Shown here piece after piece: positions 1 through 4,675 of a stretch of DNA of 6,844 nt (position 1 is its first letter; each line of letters opens with the position of its first letter). The DNA lies in the NCBI GenBank assembly GCA_003448685.1, contig DLXW01000062.1:7088-13931 (forward strand), in the 5' to 3' direction. Under the pieces are notes generated by a model. The model was not told the DNA's origin. It saw only the letters and a list, made by a program, of their open reading frames with translations, and made no database searches. This DNA comes from Cyanothece sp. UBA12306 (lineage in GTDB: Bacteria > Cyanobacteriota > Cyanobacteriia > Cyanobacteriales > Microcystaceae). The position numbers and the translations under genes were made by a program.

Positions 1-86
1 ATAACTCCTAATATGGTTAAACCGCTACGGAGTCGATTATTCAAGATATTATTACCCGATATTTTTAAATATTCAATTAGTTTCAT
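1..86 (-). CDS. ABC transporter permease, MacB/FtsX type (N-terminal fragment, cut by window edge)
   Basis: The first 28 codons are visible, starting at the ATG at 86-84, and the frame stays open to the left edge. The peptide begins MKLIEYLKISGNN and continues into NNRLRSGLTILGV. A short cytosolic helix followed by N-x-L/R-R-S-x-L-T-x-L-G-V is the characteristic start of permeases of the MacB/FtsX-like family, which export peptides, macrolides or lipids together with an ATPase and often a membrane-fusion protein. The first membrane segment would begin just where the window ends. The start lies inside the end of the M50 gene (14-bp overlap, different frame), and no ribosome binding site is evident, so translation is probably coupled to the upstream gene. 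By position, it is a candidate exporter for the mature peptide. The family call rests on a short stretch, and the remaining transporter parts lie outside the window. Confidence 0.6.
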   Translation of the reverse strand, partial: MKLIEYLKISGNNILNNRLRSGLTILGV

Positions 87-1284
87 GTTTTTTTACAAGT
101 ATTTTTTGAGTAAACTTAAACAATAATTGTATTAATTGAAATAACATTAAACCTCCTATGGAAATTAGAAAAGTAGAACCAATAAATGACTGAATTTTTG
201 CTAAATCTAGGGCAGAATTACTAATCAAAAAGTCAGAAAAAATATTTGTTACTAAAGATGGATAATTTAAAACTTCTTGCCAGAATAAAGGAAAAATAAT
301 CCAAATAAAATATCCCCAAATTACAAAACTTAGAATTGTATAAAATGTAAGTATTCCCATAATTCGAGGCGGCCAAGGTAAAGATCTAACTGCCCGTCCC
401 CTAAATTTATCCCAGTAATGGCGAATAATTCTTAATGGTTGTTGACTCAAATTAGTAACACCTAAAACATCAGAAATAACCCAGTAACCATCAAATTTAA
501 ACACAGGATTTAGGGTAAATAAACAACTTCCAGCAATCATAATTATAGCTAATTTTAAGGGGGAAAAATTACTAGCAGTATAAATAAAAATGTAACAAGA
601 GGCAATAATTAATTGAAAATATACTCCTCCAATATCTACAATAACTCTTTGCCAACGTTTAAGTCGCCAAGCATCACTAACATCACTGTAAAAAGCTGGC
701 CAAATTAAATAAAAAGTGAAGCCAATATCACTAGGTTTTGCCCCATAACGTTGACAAGCACTAGCATGACCAAATTCATGAATTAGTAAGGAAAATAAAA
801 ATAATAGATATCCCCAAAAAAAGCTGTCTGTACTCATTTCTAGATTAAGATCATGACGAGGGGCGATCGCTATAGCTAATCCAATAGTTCCTAACAAAAA
901 ATAAACTACTTTTCTAGAAAAACAAATAGATAAAGTCCTAGCTATAGGCTCTACTAAAAATTTAGGGATAAGGGTAAATCGAAAGAAAAATTCTGAGGAT
1001 TTTGATTGAGTATTACTTTCAATTTGACTGATTTTATGAATAATTTTATTATAAGAATTTTCTACTTCTTCTGAAGAAACATATTGATTTTTCTGACTCA
1101 GGGTTTGAGATAAAGATTCAAAAGAGACTCCTAAATTACGTTGTTCAAGTAGATAATAAGAAGTGGCTGACAATCTAATATAAGTAGGATGCTTTCCTAC
1201 TGCTAATAAATAAACTGGATGACCTTCAGATGTATCCACTATAAGCCTTTCTTCTAATCCTTCTAATTGGTTTAATTTATCCAT
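73..1284 (-). CDS. PqqD-like domain fused to M50 membrane metallopeptidase
   Basis: This 403-residue protein has two parts. Residues about 10-95 resemble PqqD-like winged-helix domains (RiPP recognition elements), with a strand-rich start, the segment YIRLSATSYYLLEQ, and a helical end. Such domains hold precursor leader peptides. Residues about 125-395 form a multi-pass membrane protein of the M50 (site-2-protease-like) type. The zinc motif is HEFGH (H169, E170, H173) in a membrane helix, and the third ligand is probably D265 in NPVFKFDGYW. About six hydrophobic segments are visible, near 128-147, 155-175, 213-237, 244-258, 308-332 and 368-392. All metal ligands are present, so it should be an active intramembrane protease. 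PqqD-M50 proteins are known from RiPP and peptide-export clusters, where they may cut or escort the peptide. The start is fixed by an in-frame TAA four codons upstream. It follows the CPBP gene by 20 bp and overlaps the permease gene downstream. Which peptide it cleaves, if any, is inference. Confidence 0.85.
   Translation of the reverse strand: MDKLNQLEGLEERLIVDTSEGHPVYLLAVGKHPTYIRLSATSYYLLEQRNLGVSFESLSQTLSQKNQYVSSEEVENSYNKIIHKISQIESNTQSKSSEFFFRFTLIPKFLVEPIARTLSICFSRKVVYFLLGTIGLAIAIAPRHDLNLEMSTDSFFWGYLLFLFSLLIHEFGHASACQRYGAKPSDIGFTFYLIWPAFYSDVSDAWRLKRWQRVIVDIGGVYFQLIIASCYIFIYTASNFSPLKLAIIMIAGSCLFTLNPVFKFDGYWVISDVLGVTNLSQQPLRIIRHYWDKFRGRAVRSLPWPPRIMGILTFYTILSFVIWGYFIWIIFPLFWQEVLNYPSLVTNIFSDFLISNSALDLAKIQSFIGSTFLISIGGLMLFQLIQLLFKFTQKILVKKHETN
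863..870. repeat. HIP1 octamer GCGATCGC
   Basis: This is a perfect copy of the palindrome that is over-represented in many cyanobacterial genomes. It lies inside the M50 gene, and I saw no other copy in the window. It supports a cyanobacterial origin but has no local functional meaning that I can show. Confidence 0.85.
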
Positions 1285-1304
1285 TATCGCAATTTAATGA
1301 TTAA

Positions 1305-2057
1305 TTATCCTTTTCTAAAATTCATCTTTGGTCTTAGTTTCATAGTCGCAAAGATAAAAAATAAGAGATCAGCTATAATAGCCATAATTGTATAAACCAT
1401 TTCCGTTTGATAACTAAGATCAGTCGGAACTAATAAAATGTAAGTAAACAACAAATTTTGTAATGCGTGAGCAACAATTGCGGGATAAATACTATCAGTT
1501 CGCATTCTAATGGCACACCAAGCTAAACCATCAGCTATAAACAGAGGAATCCAATTAGGTTGTCCTAAAAATAAATGCAGTAATCCAAATAGAACTGAAC
1601 TAATAATTGCTGCTACTTGGGGACGAGAAGTTTCCTTGAAAATTCCATTATACAACAATCCTCGAAAATGTATTTCTTCTGTTGTTGAATTTATAAATAA
1701 AAAAAACAGTAACTCAGGAATAACGACTTGCCATCCAGGAAAAGTAACCGTAACAGGTAAAAATATTACCCAGGTTGAACAACGTATGACTAAAAATAAT
1801 AAGCCCCAAGATAAACTTGTAAATTTTAGATATTTTTTGATACCACATTCGGAGAAATTATACCAACGGTGTATTAAATATAAACTGAATAAAAATTGTC
1901 CTATATAAATTGAAATTGATAAAATCCAATTGGGACTTTTTAATAAGTAAGCTGGGAGAACAACAATAGCACTACCTATTAAAGGAAATAAAAATAGGAC
2001 ACAAATTCGACCTATTTTCTTGATTAGATTATTTGCGCTGGATCGTTTTGTGATCAT
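1305..2057 (-). CDS. CPBP family intramembrane metalloprotease (CAAX protease/Abi-like)
   Basis: This 250-residue, very hydrophobic protein has the three conserved motifs of the CPBP (Rce1-like, formerly Abi) family. They are EEIHFR (E127, E128, R132), FGLLH (F157 to H161) and HALQN (H197 to N201). The motifs sit in predicted membrane helices, and about seven hydrophobic segments run from residue 17 to 237. The catalytic set is complete, so it should be an active glutamate protease in the membrane. Eukaryotic relatives cut prenylated CAAX proteins. Bacterial relatives often lie in bacteriocin loci, where they mature the peptide or give self-immunity. Its ATG has AGGA four bases upstream and an in-frame TAG three codons upstream. 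It is packed 19 bp after the terpene-synthase-like gene and 20 bp before the M50 gene, so all are probably co-transcribed. Family membership is firm; its role here (processing or immunity) is inference. Confidence 0.88.
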   Translation of the reverse strand: MITKRSSANNLIKKIGRICVLFLFPLIGSAIVVLPAYLLKSPNWILSISIYIGQFLFSLYLIHRWYNFSECGIKKYLKFTSLSWGLLFLVIRCSTWVIFLPVTVTFPGWQVVIPELLFFLFINSTTEEIHFRGLLYNGIFKETSRPQVAAIISSVLFGLLHLFLGQPNWIPLFIADGLAWCAIRMRTDSIYPAIVAHALQNLLFTYILLVPTDLSYQTEMVYTIMAIIADLLFFIFATMKLRPKMNFRKG

Positions 2058-2076
2058 TGATTCCTATTTGATTAAT

Positions 2077-4185
2077 TTAGGTTACTAATGATTGTGGTAA
2101 TTTTACCTCTCCCAATGATTTTTTATTATGGATTAATTGATGCCAATCTAGACAAGCTTTCATGACAAATGTAGTAGTTAAAGTTCGACTACCATAAGAA
2201 AGTACTTGATAAACTTTACCCTCAGCACGCCCTAAATCCATGCGAATAAATAGACAGTTTGGCCAAGATTGATCAGGTTGTTGATAATGCTCAAGAGAGG
2301 TTAAAGCTTTTGTAGCTAAATTCCCAACATTGTGTTTAGTTAAATTTTTTCGTTTAATAACTGATAATCCTAGCAATGCTAAAGCTGTACTAAGAGGATC
2401 ACTATAATCTTCTAAGCCCCATCCTCCATCATTAAGCTGATGAGATTCTAGAAAGTTTAAACCTTTTAAAATCGCTGGAGAATTAGGTTTAACAGCAGTT
2501 AACAATCTCAAACAAACATAAGTACCATAATAGGGTCCATGGTACCAACTACTTAACCAACTTCCATCAGATTTTTGCTGAGATTCTATATAGTTAATTC
2601 CCCGTTCAATTTCATCAGCAAACCGGAATGAATTATATAGATAAAGTCCGTAAAGTAAGTTAGCAATTACATCATTGTCAGGTCCAGTTCCCCAAGCATT
2701 TTTAGCCCAATAAGCTTGTTTTTCCTGTTCTGAATTCCGCTGATTTTTAGGTATAATCCAAGTTTCAAAAGAACCATCAGAATAACAACAATCTTTTAGC
2801 AAAATTCCTAGAGGAATTTCACAATATTTTTTGACTTTTTTGTCATCACCATAACGAACTAATACTTGCATAATTTGGGCTAAATCATCAGCATCAGGTG
2901 ACAATTCTAGTAAATCTGGAAAATAACTCCAACCTCCAAATCCCGTCTTGCGTTGACGACTCAATAGATAATTTATTTCATCTTCTATAATAGGTTCAAT
3001 CGATCCTTCTAAGGCTTCATTAAAATCACACAAAACATCAGCAATCAATGCCCTTTGAAAAATATCTCCATACTGATACTCTTGACTTGAACTAAACCCT
3101 TGTTCTTGAGCAAATTCCATAATATGGCGAGCTTCACCAAACCCTCGTTGCCACTGTTTGACAATAAAAATAAGGCCATCCCAAGCTAGTTTTTGCCATT
3201 TACTTTGGGCAGGAGAAAGGGTTAGATTGAATTTTGTTTGTTGATGAACTCGCTGTAGATTATTATTGACAATTTGCTCAATATCTTGGATTAGTGCTTG
3301 ACATTTATGACGTAGCTTATCAGTAATATTCCACCAAAGAAGGTCAGGAAGTTTAGTTTTTAAGACTTCGGCTTCATCAAGATATTTTAATGCCAGTTTT
3401 AAAACATAATGAGCATGTTCCTTATAATAAATGTCATAGGCTAAGGTTTTGTCTAATTTTTCTAATTCTTCTTGACTTTTATTTCGGGGAGATTCATCGA
3501 TTAAACGAGATAGCAAGAGGGAAGGAATAGCCAATTTTAAATCTTCTTTCCAATCAACAAGATCATCTAACATTTGATTAGCGACATAAAAATTGCTAAT
3601 AGACTCCTCTAAAGGTTTTAAATAAGTATCATCTTGGGCTAGTTCTACTAACCCTGCAATTGCAGTTTTAGCAACTCCTGTTTTATCTTTGATGCTTTGA
3701 ATAGCAGCAGTTTCTGTATATTCAGTCCAAGGTAATTTACCTGACTTAAAATAATACTCTTGCAGACAAGCCTGAGTATATTGAGACAAATACTCTCGAA
3801 ATCTTGACCAAAATACTGTGTTAGGAGGAAAGATTTGATAAAGCAAATGATAGGATTCAAACTGCATAGCTTGAAGTCCTAAAATGCTGCTAATATCAAA
3901 TCCAAGTGACGATTCATCTATTATCTCATCACAGAGAACTAAAGAATTAGCAAATAACTGTCCGGTTAGTGCCAACAACCTAATTTTTTCTTGATTTACA
4001 GAGTGAAAAGCTTTAAGAAATAAATAGACAAAAGTGCCATCTTGATCACAATTGATATTTTTATCGTAGCCTAACTTGCAGATCCGCAGTTCCCTTGACC
4101 AATGTTTTTGTAGTTTTGATCTAGCTTGATAAATTTGTTCGGTTTCTTGTTGAAGATCTAACGAAAGGTTTCTTGTATTATTCAT
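2077..4185 (-). CDS. Two-domain terpenoid enzyme: class I isoprenoid-synthase-like plus squalene-cyclase-like (DxDD) domain
   Basis: In this 702-residue soluble protein, the N-terminal half (about 20-310) is helical and resembles class I trans-isoprenoid synthases. It has an aspartate-rich motif D86-E-I-I-D90 (a variant of DDxxD), the segment IKDKTGVAKTAIAGL (165-179), and a second motif QMLDDLVD (204-211), matching QxxDDxxD. The C-terminal half (about 330-690) resembles the alpha-alpha barrel of squalene/hopene and class II diterpene cyclases. The protonating motif DADD is at 431-434, and QW-type repeats occur near 406-419, 530-543, 576-589 and 628-641 (for example IESQQKSDGSW). Both active-site signatures are present, so it may both build or ionise a prenyl diphosphate and cyclise a chain by protonation. 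At about 370 residues the second half is shorter than a full hopene cyclase (about 630), so it may be a single barrel. The start is fixed by an in-frame TGA five codons upstream; no Shine-Dalgarno site is evident. It follows the peptide gene by 236 bp and precedes the CPBP gene by 19 bp. Its substrate cannot be read from sequence; hopanoid synthesis seems unlikely in this setting. Confidence 0.78.
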   Translation of the reverse strand: MNNTRNLSLDLQQETEQIYQARSKLQKHWSRELRICKLGYDKNINCDQDGTFVYLFLKAFHSVNQEKIRLLALTGQLFANSLVLCDEIIDESSLGFDISSILGLQAMQFESYHLLYQIFPPNTVFWSRFREYLSQYTQACLQEYYFKSGKLPWTEYTETAAIQSIKDKTGVAKTAIAGLVELAQDDTYLKPLEESISNFYVANQMLDDLVDWKEDLKLAIPSLLLSRLIDESPRNKSQEELEKLDKTLAYDIYYKEHAHYVLKLALKYLDEAEVLKTKLPDLLWWNITDKLRHKCQALIQDIEQIVNNNLQRVHQQTKFNLTLSPAQSKWQKLAWDGLIFIVKQWQRGFGEARHIMEFAQEQGFSSSQEYQYGDIFQRALIADVLCDFNEALEGSIEPIIEDEINYLLSRQRKTGFGGWSYFPDLLELSPDADDLAQIMQVLVRYGDDKKVKKYCEIPLGILLKDCCYSDGSFETWIIPKNQRNSEQEKQAYWAKNAWGTGPDNDVIANLLYGLYLYNSFRFADEIERGINYIESQQKSDGSWLSSWYHGPYYGTYVCLRLLTAVKPNSPAILKGLNFLESHQLNDGGWGLEDYSDPLSTALALLGLSVIKRKNLTKHNVGNLATKALTSLEHYQQPDQSWPNCLFIRMDLGRAEGKVYQVLSYGSRTLTTTFVMKACLDWHQLIHNKKSLGEVKLPQSLVT

Positions 4186-4210
4186 AAGTATATATCAAAC
4201 CATTAACATT

Positions 4211-4240
4211 ATTAAAATTTCAAAGCAGTAATTTTTTCAA
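4211..4240 (-). promoter_or_regulatory. Possible sigma70-type promoter for the terpene-enzyme/protease/export genes
   Basis: On the minus strand, TTGAAA (4240-4235) and TTTAAT (4216-4211) are separated by 18 bp, close to the TTGACA/TATAAT consensus. The predicted start would give a leader of about 20 bases before the ATG at 4185. The region is very AT-rich, so a chance match is quite possible. If real, the downstream genes could be expressed separately from the peptide and the radical SAM gene. Confidence 0.3.
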
Positions 4241-4298
4241 TAAACCCGATCAGTTCATTTAGATAAAAAAAAATGAGCTAACAGATAAGTGAAATGGC

Positions 4299-4380
4299 TT
4301 GGGACAACTTACTAAAAATATTTCTTTATCTGTTGAACTATGCTTTTAGTTTTTTAGTATTTCTGAATAAGTTGTTCCAA
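4299..4380. repeat. 13-bp imperfect inverted repeat downstream of the peptide gene
   Basis: Arms 4299-4311 (TTGGGACAACTTA) and 4368-4380 (TAAGTTGTTCCAA) are complementary at 12 of 13 positions. A nested pair, 4312-4318 with 4351-4357 (7 of 7), extends the possible fold. It lies between the peptide gene and the terpene-enzyme gene and could form an RNA hairpin that stabilises or attenuates the transcript. There is no T-run directly after either arm, so it is not a clear rho-independent terminator. One arm of the larger inverted repeat (4323-4343) lies inside its loop, so the two structures may exclude each other. Confidence 0.55.
4323..4343 (+). repeat. Left arm of 21-bp inverted repeat flanking the peptide gene
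   Basis: The core CTTTATCTGTTGAAC (4324-4338) is the exact reverse complement of 4656-4670. The match extends to 20 of 21 positions, with the single mismatch at 4340 against 4654. On the transcript this arm lies about 80 bases after the stop codon of the peptide gene. A match this long between two non-coding spacers is far beyond chance. Confidence 0.85.
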
Positions 4381-4421
4381 AACCAGTACACTTCAATTAA
4401 TTATCAAACTATAAAACTGCA

Positions 4422-4583
4422 TTAAGTTGTAATGTCAAAAGTGTTGCAGCCTTTATTCTGACATCCCCAACCAGCTGTAGTTGCTACAGCTAATTCAAGA
4501 CGTTTTTCTAGTTCCTGAACATCGATTTCTTCAAGGTTGAGATTCTCAATTTCAGGTTGAGTTTTATGGTTTTTTTCATTCAT
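4422..4583 (-). CDS. Small RiPP precursor peptide (53 residues), candidate substrate of the radical SAM enzyme
   Basis: I found this by translating the spacer between the two enzyme genes. The protein has 53 residues and starts MNEKNHKTQPEIENLNLEE. Residues 1-34 look like a leader: charged, rich in Glu/Leu/Asn and probably helical from about 18 to 34 (LEEIDVQELEKRLELAV), with an ELEKRLE pattern like RiPP leaders. Residues 35-53 look like a core, ending GWGCQNKGCNTFDITT, with Trp39, Cys41 and Cys46, two Gly-Cys pairs and many Thr/Asn. The ATG has AGGAGG eight bases upstream, the best ribosome binding site in the window, and an in-frame TAG lies 14 codons upstream. Size, leader/core layout and position straight after a SPASM maturase support a precursor role. 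The modification is unknown: thioether links at Cys41/Cys46, carbon-carbon crosslinks at Trp39 or Phe48, and prenylation are all possible. The leader does not look like Nif11 type, and the core has no YG splice motif or Gly-rich repeats, so I cannot assign a named RiPP class. Confidence 0.8.
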   Translation of the reverse strand: MNEKNHKTQPEIENLNLEEIDVQELEKRLELAVATTAGWGCQNKGCNTFDITT

Positions 4584-4591
4584 GATAATAT

Positions 4592-4597
4592 CCTCCT
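4592..4597 (-). promoter_or_regulatory. Strong ribosome binding site of the peptide gene
   Basis: AGGAGG on the minus strand lies eight bases before the ATG at 4583. It is the only near-perfect Shine-Dalgarno site in the window. It decides the start of the peptide gene and suggests high translation of the precursor relative to the enzymes, as expected for a substrate. Confidence 0.8.
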
Positions 4598-4626
4598 CAG
4601 GATTTGATAATTTGACCTAAATTAAC

Positions 4627-4645
4627 AGAGAATAACTAATTCTCT
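4627..4645 (-). other. Short perfect hairpin between the radical SAM and peptide genes
   Basis: The sequence AGAGAAT-loop-ATTCTCT forms a 7-bp stem with a 5-base loop, 44 bases upstream of the peptide start codon. It has few G-C pairs and no T-run after it on the minus strand (GTTAATTT follows), so it is a weak terminator candidate at best. It could be an RNA processing or stability element that separates the two messages. Confidence 0.4.
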
Positions 4646-4650
4646 TTCTT

Positions 4651-4671
4651 GCACAGTTCAACAGATAAAGA
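4651..4671 (-). repeat. Right arm of 21-bp inverted repeat flanking the peptide gene
   Basis: The core GTTCAACAGATAAAG (4656-4670) is the exact reverse complement of 4324-4338, and 20 of 21 positions match over the whole arm. The arm ends five bases from the stop codon of the radical SAM gene. Together the arms enclose 307 bp containing the whole peptide gene, its ribosome binding site and the hairpin at 4627-4645. A shorter copy of the centre, AACAGATAA, occurs again at 4280-4288 in the same orientation as this arm. Confidence 0.85.
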
Positions 4672-4675
4672 CTGT

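Noticed and set aside
1510..1908. Plus-strand open frame of 132 codons
   Set aside because: It lies wholly inside the CPBP gene on the opposite strand, shows no family features, and the CPBP motifs are complete in the minus-strand frame.
3648..3860. Minus-strand open frame of 70 codons
   Set aside because: It is an out-of-frame shadow within the class I domain of the 702-residue protein, with no recognisable domain.
2077..4185. Annotation as a plain squalene-hopene cyclase
   Set aside because: Only the C-terminal half is cyclase-like, it is shorter than the hopene-cyclase fold, and the first half carries class I synthase motifs.
4627..4645. Rho-independent terminator after the radical SAM gene
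   Set aside because: The stem is AT-rich and no T-run follows it on the transcribed strand, so it is listed only as a hairpin.
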